A stretch of 64,000 bases of DNA from AWTP1-13 sp963814055 (GCA_963814055.1 CAWFBJ010000028.1:1-64000); one strand, 5' to 3'. Numbered from the stretch's first letter, positions 25,770 through 35,206 are shown. Notes: generated from the letters alone by a model not told the origin. A program made the numbers and translations.

Positions 25770-26522
25770 ATGAACAGCCAAGACACACAGCATGAACTCT
25801 CAGACACCACAGCCTCAGTTCCCGAAGGTGTGCGGGTGTATGCGATCGGTGACATCCATGGCCGGGCCGACTTACTGGAACGCCAGCACGCGCTGATCGA
25901 AGCGGACTTCACTGCCAACGGTGCGCCCGTTGTCCACCTCGTCTACCTTGGCGACTATATCGATCGTGGGCCGGATTCGTTCGGTGTCGTCGAGCGGCTT
26001 GCGGAAGGGCCCAGCAGCTTTGTGAATGTCACGCTGTTGCGCGGCAATCACGAGGCTATGCTACTTCGATTTCTCGAAGACCCTGCAGTGGGACCCGGCT
26101 GGCGCCAGCTGGGGGGACTTACGACCATGCTCTCATACGGCGTCGACGTCGAGGGAGCGCTCAAGGAGGGTGGATACCCCGGGCTTGCAGAGCAGTTCAA
26201 GGCGAGGCTTCCGGCGCGCCACCGGACCCTGTTTGCCGAACTGAAGCCCAGCACCACGATCGGGGACTATTTCTTCTGTCACGCCGGAGTGCGACCGGGC
26301 ATTCCTTTGGAGGAGCAGAAGCAGCAGGATCTCCTTTGGATCCGAGATCAGTTTCTCGATGCCACCGAGGACTTCGGCAAAGTCATCGTCCATGGCCATT
26401 CACCCGTGGAACAGCCGGCTTTTCACAAGACCCGAATCAACATCGACACCGGTGCCTATGCGACCGGGCGCCTGACCTGCCTTGTGCTCGAGGGGCGCAA
26501 CCGTCGCATCCTTTCCACATGA
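25770..26522 (+). CDS. PPP-type metallophosphoesterase
   Basis: A 250-residue cytosolic phosphoesterase. I take the ATG at 25770 (MNSQDTQHELSD); the ORF opens at 25737. All motifs of the PPP/ApaH group are present: 'YAIGDIHGRADLLE', 'VYLGDYIDRGPDSFGV', 'LLRGNHEAMLLRF', 'FFCHAGVRPGI' and 'VIVHGHSPVEQP'. These bind two metals. Relatives dephosphorylate phosphoproteins or cleave dinucleoside tetraphosphates. In a BY-kinase-dependent capsule locus it might reverse tyrosine phosphorylation, but that is inference. It follows the Gfo/Idh gene by about 225 bases. Confidence 0.85.
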   Translation: MNSQDTQHELSDTTASVPEGVRVYAIGDIHGRADLLERQHALIEADFTANGAPVVHLVYLGDYIDRGPDSFGVVERLAEGPSSFVNVTLLRGNHEAMLLRFLEDPAVGPGWRQLGGLTTMLSYGVDVEGALKEGGYPGLAEQFKARLPARHRTLFAELKPSTTIGDYFFCHAGVRPGIPLEEQKQQDLLWIRDQFLDATEDFGKVIVHGHSPVEQPAFHKTRINIDTGAYATGRLTCLVLEGRNRRILST

Positions 26523-26679
26523 GGTGCGAGCAAAGCTCTGGGATGAACCGCCCGATGCTGCCGCGAATAAACATGACTCGTTTCATGCAGCCGACGGGAC
26601 TGCCGCGCAGGGATGATGGCGGAAAAGGGAGACGTGCCCCTGGGTATGTCCACTCCGATAAAGCCGAGCAGGAGGGCCG

Positions 26680-27333
26680 ATGATCCCGCTGAAACTTCCC
26701 ACCAAAGGAGACCGGCTGTCCGTCCTATGTCTGGGCGCGCATTCGGACGACATCGAGATTGGCGCAGGCGCCGCCCTGCTGCATTGGATATCCGCGGGCG
26801 TGCACCTGGATGTTCTCTGGTGCGTGCTGAGCGGCTCCGCAGACCGGGAGGAGGAGGCACGAGAGTTTGCCGCCGACTTCTTGACGGGCGCAACCAACGC
26901 ACGCGTTGAAGTGATGCCGTTCAGGGATGGTTACTTTCCCAGCGAAGGCGAGAAGATCAAGGCCTGGTTCGAAGCGCTGAAACCTCGCTTTCAGCCCGAC
27001 CTCATCTTTACGCATCGCAGAGACGATGCCCATCAAGATCATCGCGAGGTCTGCCGGCACACCTGGAATACTTTTCGCGATCACCTCGTGCTCGAGTACG
27101 AGATCCCCAAGTGGGATGGCGACCTGGGACAACCCAATCTCTATGTTCCGATCGCGGGCCCCATTCTCGAGCGCAAAATCGACCTTTTGGCGAAACACTT
27201 CGGCACGCAGCGCTCCAAGCATTGGTTCGACAGGGAGACGTTCAGCGGTCTTGCCAGGTTGCGCGGCATGGAATGCAGGGCGGAGGACCGGTATGCCGAG
27301 GCGTTTTTTGCGCGCAAGGTGACCCTGGCCTGA
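26680..27333 (+). CDS. PIG-L/LmbE-family deacetylase
   Basis: A 217-residue zinc-dependent N-deacetylase. 'CLGAHSDDIEIGAG' (residues about 17-30) has the His-x-Asp-Asp metal and catalytic site. 'FTHRRDDAHQDHREVCRH' gives the second metal-binding motif HxxH. 'LEYEIPKW' is typical of the subgroup in polysaccharide loci. The family removes N-acetyl from GlcNAc-type sugars or acyl from lipid-linked amino sugars. The ATG at 26680 is preceded by GGAGGGCCG. With the neighbouring formyltransferase it could free an amino group that is then formylated. Confidence 0.88.
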   Translation: MIPLKLPTKGDRLSVLCLGAHSDDIEIGAGAALLHWISAGVHLDVLWCVLSGSADREEEAREFAADFLTGATNARVEVMPFRDGYFPSEGEKIKAWFEALKPRFQPDLIFTHRRDDAHQDHREVCRHTWNTFRDHLVLEYEIPKWDGDLGQPNLYVPIAGPILERKIDLLAKHFGTQRSKHWFDRETFSGLARLRGMECRAEDRYAEAFFARKVTLA

Positions 27334-27581
27334 TGCTGGCGTTGACCCTCATGGTCCCAGCACCCTGTCGTCGGTTCCCGGCGATCCTCAGCAACTCCAC
27401 TAACCCTCAGGAACGGCGTGTGTTGTACTGGATTGTGAGAGCATGCATGGTGCCTGCCGAATGCGCCGGCGCGTGCGCTCCCTGTTTGCCTGCGGAGAGG
27501 CGTCATCATGTTTCTTGGCCGGCTTGAACGGCGGGGCTTGGTTGTCCGCCCGCGGCACCGGCCTGATTTGGAGCGCACGGG

Positions 27582-28487
27582 ATGAAAGTCGCGATCCTCA
27601 CGCGGGATGACCCGCACCACAAGCATCTGTGCGTGCGACTGGCCCGGAAACACAATGTCGTGGGCATTCTGCATCCGGCGGCAGGTGCCGGTGCTGGCCG
27701 GCTCCGTCGCATCCGCAATTGGGCGAGGGCGTACGGCTGGCCGCTGGCGCTGATGTCGGCCGCCGCGGCGGCGCCCAGCGTTGTATCCGGCTGGACCATG
27801 AAAAATGAACTCGCCCGCGCCGGGAAGCACTATTACGGACCATTCTCGGCCGAATACGAGAAACTGGATCCGAAGCTCATCAATCGCGGCGTCGACGTGA
27901 AGTCGGCTGCCGCTCGCGATTTGCTCGGCCGGCTTGATCCCGACGTCGTCGTCGCTCTGGGAGGACCGGTTTATCCTGCGGAGTTCATCGCGTCCTGCCG
28001 TCTCATCCTCAACTTCCACAGCGGGATCTCGCCCATATACAATGGCAGTTCGACCATCGGCTTCGCGTTCGCCAACGGCCATCCGCATCTCTGCGGCGGA
28101 ACCCTCATGAAGATGAATGCAGCCGTCGACGGCGGCGCAATCCTGGGCCACTACCTTCCGGGCATCGAGGCGAATGACGGCCCGGCTTCGCTCTTCATGA
28201 AAACGGTGGGTGGGGCAGCTACCCTCTATGAGCGTGTATTAGACGACTATGCCGCGGGTGTACCGCTGCGGTCGATCCCGCAGGCTCCCCCGCTCTTTTA
28301 TTATCGGTTCGCCAATTGGACCCTCTATCAGAGCCAGCGAACCGCGTATCACCTGAAGGCCAAGCTGGCCGCAAAGCACCTGCGTCCGGAGCGGATCATA
28401 CCCTATTGGGATGCCCCGTCGGACGAGGAAGCGCAGGAACGCTATCGCCGCACGATCGACCAGCTCCTATGGGACAACGCAGCTTGA
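27582..28487 (+). CDS. Formyltransferase-family protein, probably sugar N-formyltransferase
   Basis: A 301-residue protein with the fold of methionyl-tRNA and sugar N-formyltransferases. 'RLILNFHSGISPIYNGSST' has the catalytic Asn and His of the N-x-H-S motif. 'AAVDGGAILGH' carries the catalytic Asp. The intervening 'GGTLMKMN' replaces the usual 'GVTxH', so one conserved His is missing. Length and lack of a tRNA-binding C-terminal domain argue against Met-tRNA formyltransferase. It probably uses N10-formyl-tetrahydrofolate to formylate an amino sugar. It overlaps the following deacetylase gene by 19 bases and follows the PIG-L gene by about 250 bases. Confidence 0.72.
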   Translation: MKVAILTRDDPHHKHLCVRLARKHNVVGILHPAAGAGAGRLRRIRNWARAYGWPLALMSAAAAAPSVVSGWTMKNELARAGKHYYGPFSAEYEKLDPKLINRGVDVKSAAARDLLGRLDPDVVVALGGPVYPAEFIASCRLILNFHSGISPIYNGSSTIGFAFANGHPHLCGGTLMKMNAAVDGGAILGHYLPGIEANDGPASLFMKTVGGAATLYERVLDDYAAGVPLRSIPQAPPLFYYRFANWTLYQSQRTAYHLKAKLAAKHLRPERIIPYWDAPSDEEAQERYRRTIDQLLWDNAA

Positions 28488-29530
28488 AGACCGGGGTGAA
28501 GCGGCTTGCCGCCTTTCTAGCGCGCGGGGCGAGAGCGCTCGCCGGGTCGCTCGGTGTGTCCGGGGCTGTTCGCCCCCTGGTGCGGCGCATGTTTCTCAGT
28601 CACACGAACGTCGTCTATTACCACCTCATCGGAGAGCGGCAGCCCTACTACGCGCCCGGACGTGGCGGCAAGTGCACGGTGGATCAGTTCGCGCGAGACA
28701 TCGCTGGCCTCAAAGAGGTCTTCACATTCACGACCCTGGAAAGGCTGTGCGAGTACAATCGAGGCGGCTCCGCCCCGGACAGACCGCTCCTGGCCCTCAC
28801 GTTCGATGACGGTTTTAGGCTGAGCACCCCGGAAGTCCTGCAGGTGCTGGACGACCACGGCATCAAAGCCACGCAGTTCCTGATCACTTCCTGCGTCGGC
28901 AATAGCAACCTGATGTGGAGGAACAAGATCTTCGCCATCCAGGCGATGGTTCCTCAGTCGATCTATGTCCGCCGCTATAACGTGCTTGCCGGTCGTGCGG
29001 GTTTTGCACCGATCGCCAGCGGCGGCGATCTCCAGCCCGCCAGCTCCAAATGGCCCATGTCGCAGAAGGACGAGCTGGCAGACGAGCTCTGGAACGCCTG
29101 CGGTATGCCGCCACTGGCGGAGTTCCTCGACGAGCACCGGCCGTACTTCAGCTGGAAGGAGGTCGAGGAATGGCTGGGTGCAGGGCACAGCGTCGGGCTC
29201 CACACACGGACGCATCCCTACTGCTCGCGCCTCACCGATGAGGAGATCGAGGCAGAGATCGTCCGTCCCGGCGAGGAGCTGCGGGCCCAATTCAATCTCG
29301 GATTTTTCCCGTTCTCCTATCCCTTCGGCGACCGCATCGCTGCGGCGCAGGAAAAAGCCCTGCTGGAGCGGCGCGTCATCGATTGCGCCTTCGGTAATAA
29401 GGGATTTGCCCGGCGCGGCACCGCGCCCCATCGTCTCGAGCGTGCCGGCATCGAGGGCGGGGGCATCGATTGGCCCGTGTTCGGCAGGCCGGCGATTCTC
29501 TATGGCCTCACCGGCACCGCTGCACGGTAG
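28469..29530 (+). CDS. Polysaccharide deacetylase (NodB/CE4 fold), second copy in the locus
   Basis: A 353-residue CE4 protein if started at the ATG at 28469 inside the formyltransferase end; the ORF opens at 28316. 'TNVVYYHLIGERQPYY' is the usual N-terminal strand. 'LLALTFDDGFRLSTPEVL' is motif 1. 'AGHSVGLHTRTHPYCSRL' is motif 2. 'FFPFSYPFGDRIAAA' is motif 3. A long insertion between motifs 1 and 2 ('LMWRNKIFAIQAMVP' onward) is common in polymer-locus members. It likely deacetylates the growing or lipid-linked polymer. No clear signal peptide. It ends 82 bases before the convergent Wzc-like gene. Confidence 0.82.
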   Translation: MGQRSLKTGVKRLAAFLARGARALAGSLGVSGAVRPLVRRMFLSHTNVVYYHLIGERQPYYAPGRGGKCTVDQFARDIAGLKEVFTFTTLERLCEYNRGGSAPDRPLLALTFDDGFRLSTPEVLQVLDDHGIKATQFLITSCVGNSNLMWRNKIFAIQAMVPQSIYVRRYNVLAGRAGFAPIASGGDLQPASSKWPMSQKDELADELWNACGMPPLAEFLDEHRPYFSWKEVEEWLGAGHSVGLHTRTHPYCSRLTDEEIEAEIVRPGEELRAQFNLGFFPFSYPFGDRIAAAQEKALLERRVIDCAFGNKGFARRGTAPHRLERAGIEGGGIDWPVFGRPAILYGLTGTAAR

Positions 29531-29612
29531 TCCCTCGCGGCGTTCGCCTGCGCCGGTTCAGCGTTCAGATCGCCACGCCGACCCCCTGGAGAAGTCCTGC
29601 GGAGCCGGCGGA

Positions 29613-31868
29613 TCAATCGATCCCGTACTGGGCATAGAGCTTGTTGGAGTAGTAGTCGTTGTACTGCCCCTCGTGCCGGCCCAGGACTTTGAAATCGACC
29701 CTGTTGAGCACGACGCCCAGGAGACTGTCGTGCACTTCCGGGGCCTTGCTGAGAGCAAGCTCGGCCACGCCGATTTTCGTGCGTGCCCAGGCGACGACGA
29801 AGACATAGGCATCGATGAGACCAGACGTCGATCGCACGTCGACAATCGGCGCGAGGGGTGGAAGATCGACGATCACGTAGTCGTATCTCTCGCGCAAATC
29901 CCCAAACAAAGTCCGCAGTGCAGGTGAGGCAAGAACGTCGCTCGAGTGCACGACGCGAGACTTCCCGGAGCCCGGCAGGAAAGACAGATTTGTCGTCGGA
30001 TCGTTCCACAGCACGTCTTCAAGTGGCTTCTTGCCTGAGATCACATCCAAGATGCCGTGCTCGGCGCGCGGAGCCAGGATCGTGGAAAGGGCCGGGTGGC
30101 GGAGATCACAGTCGAGTAGGATCGTCCGGGCGCCCGTTTGTGCTACAAGCAGTGCAAACGCCGCTGCGATCGTCGTTTTTCCTTCGTTCGGGAGAGACGA
30201 CGTAATCCCCACAATCTTGGCCGCCCTTTTCAGATCAGCGGCCAGCTTGATGGAGCGCATTCCTTCTGCAAATCGTGATAGTGGTCGGTCAACTACCTCC
30301 CATACGACATCGGTGTTTCGAACTATCATCCGCGCTCCCGATGGCGTTTGCGCAGTCTCTGCCTTAGTAGGCGAGAGCACGGGGGTCAAAGTGAGGCAAC
30401 TTGCCTGAAGGGCCGCCTCGACCTGTCTAGATGTGCGAAACACGCGATCCAGCGAAGCCCTGAGTACGCCAAGCCCTAAGCCGAGCATCATTCCACCTGC
30501 AGTTGCCCCGAAAAGGATTACAAGGGTCTTGGGGCTGCTCTTTGAGGTGGGCGTAGACGCCCGCGCAATTAGCCGCGCCTCGGTGCCGGGAAAGGATTGC
30601 TGTTGAACTAGCTCGGTGTTTCGCTGAAGAGCGGCTTTGTACAAACTTCGATACGCTTCAGCCGCACTCTCGAGCTGGCGCAACTCACTCTGGGCCTGAC
30701 TAGCCTGCTGGAATTGGGATACTGCCGTCGCAACTGTCTTCTCGATTTCAGTCTGCCGTTGCTTGGCAATCTCGTAGTCGCTCCTGTATGTCTCGGCGAT
30801 CCGACCCAATTCGTCAGCGATGGATGCGCGGATCTCCCGTATCTGCCGACCGAGATTAATGACCGCCAAGTGATCCTTGCCAAATCGGCTCGACCAGTCT
30901 GCTTCACGATTTGCGAGATCAAGGTATTGGGAACGCAGCTTTACGATGACAGGGTTGTTCAACGTGTCGGTAACGGTTCCGGCTATCTGTTTATCCGGCG
31001 AGTCAGCGCCGATGACGGCCACGATTCGATCGAGACGCGCACGGGTTTCGGCCGTTTTCTCTCGAGCTGCGCCGAGTTGTGTATTCAATTCAGCGAGCGT
31101 TTGGTCGTTGATGAGCTTCCCGCCAACCGTGACGATTTCATTCTTCTTCTTGAATTTCTCCACATTATCATCCGCGCGCGAGATTTGGGTGCCCAACTCC
31201 TGAATACGATCCTCCAACCAAGCTGCTGCCTGGCGAGCACCCTGATACCTCGAGTTCAGTCGATCCTCGATATAACTGTCGGCAAGCGCGTTCGCGATCT
31301 CCGCGGCCCGTTCGGGCTTGAGCGACACAGCGTCGATGTCAAGGATGTTGCCGCCCGTCCTGTTGACCGTGAGACGCTTCTCAAGTGTCGCCAGAGCAGC
31401 GCCGACAGGATCCTCGACCGGTGATTTGTCGCTGGCCGCCGAGCTGGCAAACAGTTCGTGGAACCATCCCCCTTGCCCCTTCGGCAAGCCGATGAATTCA
31501 GGGTCCTTGTCCAGGTTGAGTTTTTTTATGACGGCCAAAACCACGCTTTCTGATTTGATCAGCATGGCCTGGCTTTCCATTTCGACGACGCCGACGGGAA
31601 GCTCGCGCGCCATCTCTCCGAGCTGGGCCTGTAGCTTCCCCCTATCGATGATCAAAGTCGCGCGGGCCGTATAAGCCGGCGGCGTTATGTAAATGTAGAG
31701 CGCACACGCGGCGATCGCCAAAAGCGTGACCGACAGGATCAATACCAACTGCTGGCGGAGGATGCCCCAGAAGAAATCAATAAGCTCGGGCAACGAGCTT
31801 TCTGCGGGAGCGTAATTGTGACTATCTGCGTTCTGTCGATCGTTGGTTTGAAGCATTACTGCAACCAC
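29613..31868 (-). CDS. Polysaccharide co-polymerase/BY-kinase (Wzz-Wzc/ExoP type)
   Basis: A 751-residue inner-membrane protein. The N-terminal Wzz domain has TM1 'QLVLILSVTLLAIAACALYI', a long periplasmic coiled coil (about residues 170-420), the GNVR-like part 'FPGTEARLIARASTPTSKSS' and TM2 'TLVILFGATAGGMMLGLGLG'. The cytosolic kinase domain has Walker A 'GITSSLPNEGKTTIAAAF', Walker A' 'TILLDCDLRHP' and Walker B 'YVIVDLPPLAP'. The tail 'YNDYYSNKLYAQYG' is a Tyr cluster for autophosphorylation. Such proteins set chain length and drive export through a Wza-type channel. None is seen here. A slightly later Met (residue 5) is also possible. Confidence 0.92.
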   Translation of the reverse strand: MVAVMLQTNDRQNADSHNYAPAESSLPELIDFFWGILRQQLVLILSVTLLAIAACALYIYITPPAYTARATLIIDRGKLQAQLGEMARELPVGVVEMESQAMLIKSESVVLAVIKKLNLDKDPEFIGLPKGQGGWFHELFASSAASDKSPVEDPVGAALATLEKRLTVNRTGGNILDIDAVSLKPERAAEIANALADSYIEDRLNSRYQGARQAAAWLEDRIQELGTQISRADDNVEKFKKKNEIVTVGGKLINDQTLAELNTQLGAAREKTAETRARLDRIVAVIGADSPDKQIAGTVTDTLNNPVIVKLRSQYLDLANREADWSSRFGKDHLAVINLGRQIREIRASIADELGRIAETYRSDYEIAKQRQTEIEKTVATAVSQFQQASQAQSELRQLESAAEAYRSLYKAALQRNTELVQQQSFPGTEARLIARASTPTSKSSPKTLVILFGATAGGMMLGLGLGVLRASLDRVFRTSRQVEAALQASCLTLTPVLSPTKAETAQTPSGARMIVRNTDVVWEVVDRPLSRFAEGMRSIKLAADLKRAAKIVGITSSLPNEGKTTIAAAFALLVAQTGARTILLDCDLRHPALSTILAPRAEHGILDVISGKKPLEDVLWNDPTTNLSFLPGSGKSRVVHSSDVLASPALRTLFGDLRERYDYVIVDLPPLAPIVDVRSTSGLIDAYVFVVAWARTKIGVAELALSKAPEVHDSLLGVVLNRVDFKVLGRHEGQYNDYYSNKLYAQYGID

Positions 31869-32408
31869 GAATTTGCTACTACGCCACTCGGCGACAAAAC
31901 GCTGCTCTCCGGTTTAGGTAATGTACGTCCTTCAAAAACCAACTCTACAGCCTGCAAAAAATGCTGTCTCGCGTTGAAAAGGATCTACCGCTTGGCCCCG
32001 CCCCCACATAGAGATGCACCCGCATGCGCCCGCCGATTGAATCCAGTCTACTTTGCGCAGATTTGCACCTAAGTTCCCATACCATCACATCAATCCGCGC
32101 GCAACGGGTGGCCGGTCCCGGTTCTATCGCAAAACCTGCCACGCACCCCACTTGCTGGCGGCTACCGCCTTACTCTCAGCCAAGCTGGGTGGGGCATTCT
32201 CACCCAGAAACGGCCGCATTTGCTAGTTCTCAAGGTGCGCAAGTCCAAGGGTTAAGTTGGTTTGATTTAACGTTACAAATTGATTGACAGTTCGGGACGC
32301 AGAGCACACGCGCCAGTGGCCGCCGCAGAACAAGAATTCTGGATGCTTACGGGCTTCGGGGGGCGCGATCCGCGATTTCCGGTGCAGCAGGCTCGATGCC
32401 GGTGAAGT
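31869..32408. other. Intergenic, end of the polysaccharide locus
   Basis: About 540 bases upstream of the Wzc-like gene and downstream of the crotonase gene. No coding sequence is supported on either strand. It must hold the promoter of the Wzc-like gene; I see no distinct operator or JUMPstart-like element. Confidence 0.5.
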
Positions 32409-33200
32409 TCAGCGTCCCTTCCAGTTCGGCTTGCGCTTCTCGGCGAACGCCTTCGGCCCTTCGACCGTGTCCTCGCTGGTCGTGAGCGCGACGAACGCGG
32501 GATAGTTGAGATTGCGCATGGCCATCTCCAGCGCGGGTACGTCGAGGGAGCGTGTCACCACCTGCTTGGTGGCACGAATGCTCATGGGCGAGCACTCGAG
32601 GATCAGGCCGGCCCAGCGGCGCGCCTCGTCCATGATCTTGGCATGCGGCGCCACGGCGGTGACAAAGCCCAGCTCATGGCCTTCCTGCGCCGACACATGG
32701 CGGCCGGTGAGCATCATGCCCATGGCTTTCTTGAGCGGGACCTGGCGCGAGAGGCGCTGCATGCCGCTGGCGCCGGCCGCGAGGCCGACGCGCGGCTCGG
32801 GCAGCGCAAACCTCGCCTGATCGGAGGCGATGATGAGGTCGCAGGCGAGCGCGATCTCGAAGCCGCCGCCCATGGCGACGCCGTTGACGGCGGCGATCAC
32901 CGGCTTGTCGAGATCGTGCCGGTTCGTCAGCCCGCCGAAACCCTTGGGGACGGCAGGCGGGCGCTCACCGGTCTTGGTGCGATACTCGGCGTGGAACTTG
33001 AGGTCGTTGCCGGCCGAGAAGGCCTTGTCGCCGGCACCCGTGATGATGGCGACCCACAGATCGGGATTGGCGGCAAACTCGTCGAAGACATCGGACAGTT
33101 CCTGGTTCGCCATGTAGTGCAGCGCGTTCATCACCTCCGGCCGATTGATGGTGACGATGAACAGGTGTCCGTCGGTTTCGACCTTGCAGTACTGACCCAT
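32409..33200 (-). CDS. Enoyl-CoA hydratase/isomerase family protein
   Basis: A 263-residue crotonase. I use the ATG at 33200 (MGQYCKVETDGHLFIV) with GGAGCGGCA upstream; the ORF opens at 33317. 'AFSAGNDLKFHAEYR' is the first oxyanion-hole loop. 'AAVNGVAMGGGFEIALACDL' is the second, with the catalytic-Glu region, and 'EPRVGLAAGASGMQRLSRQV' follows. It acts on acyl-CoA thioesters, probably hydration of a 2-enoyl-CoA. The genes behind it (cysteine hydrolase and medium-chain reductase, all minus) suggest a small catabolic operon. The substrate is not evident. Confidence 0.9.
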   Translation of the reverse strand: MGQYCKVETDGHLFIVTINRPEVMNALHYMANQELSDVFDEFAANPDLWVAIITGAGDKAFSAGNDLKFHAEYRTKTGERPPAVPKGFGGLTNRHDLDKPVIAAVNGVAMGGGFEIALACDLIIASDQARFALPEPRVGLAAGASGMQRLSRQVPLKKAMGMMLTGRHVSAQEGHELGFVTAVAPHAKIMDEARRWAGLILECSPMSIRATKQVVTRSLDVPALEMAMRNLNYPAFVALTTSEDTVEGPKAFAEKRKPNWKGR

Positions 33201-33264
33201 TGCCGCTCCTCCGAAAGACGTCGATTCCTGCCGGCGCCGTCGATGTTGTGATCCCAAAGCCGTA

Positions 33265-33955
33265 TCACGCAGCCGGCGGCTTTGCACGGGCAGGCCGCAG
33301 GCCCGCGACCACGGCATCGGCCGCGGCTACGGCGCCGAAAATACCGCCCTCGACGGTGACCATGTGCACGGCGGCCGCGTGCGCGTAGGCGTCGCCGCTG
33401 GCACACGCATCCTCGATCAGGAGGCATTCGAAGTAGCGGTCGGTGGCCTCGCGCAAGGTCGAGTGCACGCACACGTCCGTCGTGCAGCCGGTGAACAGGA
33501 GATGCTTGATGCCCTGGGCGCGCAAAACCGGCTCCAGCTCGGTGTAGGTGAAGGCACCGTTCGCGGTCTTGTCGACGATGACATCGCCGGCCCGCACCTT
33601 GATCTCCGGTACGATCTCGAAGCCCGGCGAACCACGCAAAAGGACGCCGGCAGTCTTCGGAAGCCCGCTTGCTGCTGCGACGATCGTAGCCGGCCATGTC
33701 AGCCATGTCGGCGCGGTGACCCTGGCGGGTGAAGACGATGAGACACCCGGCGGCACGCGCCGCGTCGATCACACGATTGACGGCGGGCAGGATGGCGCGC
33801 AGCGGCGACAGGTCGTAGCCCTTCTTTGCCAGATAGCCGCCCGGCGAAAGGAAATCCATCTGCATGTCGATGACGAGCAGCGCGGTCGACGCCGGATCGA
33901 GGCGGCCGCTGTCGGGATAGTCGAAGGGTCGGGCCTTGATGACGTTGCGTGCCAT
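33265..33955 (-). pseudogene. Isochorismatase-like cysteine hydrolase, one frameshift
   Basis: Two overlapping frames together give a complete enzyme of about 229 residues. The N-terminal frame has 'TALLVIDMQMDFLSPGGYLA' (catalytic Asp) and 'LIVFTRQGHRADMADMAGYD'. After about 33675 the neighbouring frame continues 'SGLPKTAGVLLRGSPGFEIV', 'DVIVDKTANGAFTYTEL' (catalytic Lys) and 'LLFTGCTTDVCVHSTLREA' (nucleophilic Cys). One base lost or gained restores the frame. The family hydrolyses amides such as biuret, ureidoacrylate or N-carbamoyl compounds. Everything else is intact, so a sequencing indel is as likely as real inactivation. Confidence 0.8.
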
Positions 33956-33994
33956 GGCCGCCCTACGTGGGTTTGCTGTTGCGCTGTCCGCGTT

Positions 33995-35017
33995 TCACCG
34001 CGCACCAGGGTCGGGCCCCAGTTTCACCTGCAGCTTGCCGAAGTTGTCGCCGCGCAGCAGCCCGACGAACGCGCGCGGCGCATTCTCGATGCCCTCGACG
34101 ATATCCTCCTTGTACTTGACGCGGCCCGAGCGCACCCATTCGCCCATCTGGCGGCGCGCCGGCTCATACTTGCCGTTGAAGTCCCAGACGATGAAGCCGC
34201 GCATGGTGACACGCTTGCCGACGAATGCGCCAAGCAGGCGCGGTCCCGGTTCCGTCGTGTTGTATTGGGAGATCGAACCGCACAGCGCCACGCGCGCCCA
34301 GAAGTTGAGATTGACGAACACGGCGTCGCTCACGACGCCGCCGACGTTGTCGAAGTAGACGTCGACGCCGTTAGGACATGCCGCTTTGACGGCCGCCGCC
34401 AAGTCCTTCTCGGCCTTGTAGTCGATGCAGGCATCGAACCCGAGCGTGTCCTTCACGAAGGCGCACTTCTTGGCTCCGCCGGCAATGCCGACGGCGCGGC
34501 ATCCCGCAATCTTGGCGAGCTGACCCACGATCTGGCCGACCGCGCCGGAAGCGGCCGATACCACCACCGTCTCGCCTGCCTTCGGCTGCCCGACATCGAA
34601 GAGGCCGAAATAGGCGGTCATGCCTGGCATGCCCAGGACGCCGTTGGCGGTGGAGATCGGTGCCAGCGACGCGTCGACCTTGCGCATGGCCGGGCCGGGA
34701 CCGATGGCATATTCCTGCCAGCCGAGACGGTCCTCGACGATGTCGCCGACCTTGAAGCCAGGATGGTTCGATTTCACCACCTCGCCGACGGTGCCGCCTG
34801 CCATGACCTCGCCGATGCCGACAGGAGCCGCGTAGGAAGCGGCGTCGCGCATGCGCCCGCGCATGTACGGATCGAGCGACATGTAGACCACGCGCACCAG
34901 CACCTCGCGCGGCCCCGGCTCGGGCACTGGCGCCTCCTCGACGCGGAAATCGCCTTCGGCCACCTCCGCGGGCGGGCGGCGGGCGAGAACGACGCGGCGA
35001 TGCGTTTTCGGAATCAT
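33995..35017 (-). CDS. NADP-dependent medium-chain reductase (CurA/leukotriene B4 reductase-like)
   Basis: A 340-residue zinc-independent MDR protein. The Met at 35017 (MIPKTHRRVVLARRP) fits the family; the ORF opens at 35164. 'LVRVVYMSLDPYMRGRM' is the diagnostic N-terminal motif of this subfamily. 'TVVVSAASGAVGQIVGQLAK' is the NADPH-binding loop. 'GVDVYFDNVGGVVSDAVF' and 'RVALCGSISQYN' complete the reductase domain. Members reduce activated C=C bonds of enones, including curcumin and alkenals. It is the first gene of a minus-strand trio with the hydrolase and crotonase. Confidence 0.9.
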   Translation of the reverse strand: MIPKTHRRVVLARRPPAEVAEGDFRVEEAPVPEPGPREVLVRVVYMSLDPYMRGRMRDAASYAAPVGIGEVMAGGTVGEVVKSNHPGFKVGDIVEDRLGWQEYAIGPGPAMRKVDASLAPISTANGVLGMPGMTAYFGLFDVGQPKAGETVVVSAASGAVGQIVGQLAKIAGCRAVGIAGGAKKCAFVKDTLGFDACIDYKAEKDLAAAVKAACPNGVDVYFDNVGGVVSDAVFVNLNFWARVALCGSISQYNTTEPGPRLLGAFVGKRVTMRGFIVWDFNGKYEPARRQMGEWVRSGRVKYKEDIVEGIENAPRAFVGLLRGDNFGKLQVKLGPDPGAR

Positions 35018-35206
35018 TTCTAGGTCTCCGGCGGTAACACGGGAGGAACGTAGCGCCGGCAGCCTCCAAGCGGAACCTGCCTTTGCAGGCGCTTCTGCAC
35101 GGCCGGTGACTTCCTTGTTGCAGATTTGCCGATTTTGTGGCTTTTGGCGGCTCACGGCCGTCAATTGCGGCCATTTCCAGCGGAAACTGAACCAGGCGTC
35201 GGACCC

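Noticed and set aside
30714..31424. 236-residue plus-strand ORF
   Set aside because: It is antisense to the periplasmic coiled coil of the Wzc-like protein and has no independent support.
33548..35023. 491-residue plus-strand ORF
   Set aside because: It is antisense to the cysteine hydrolase and reductase, a product of GC-rich codon bias.
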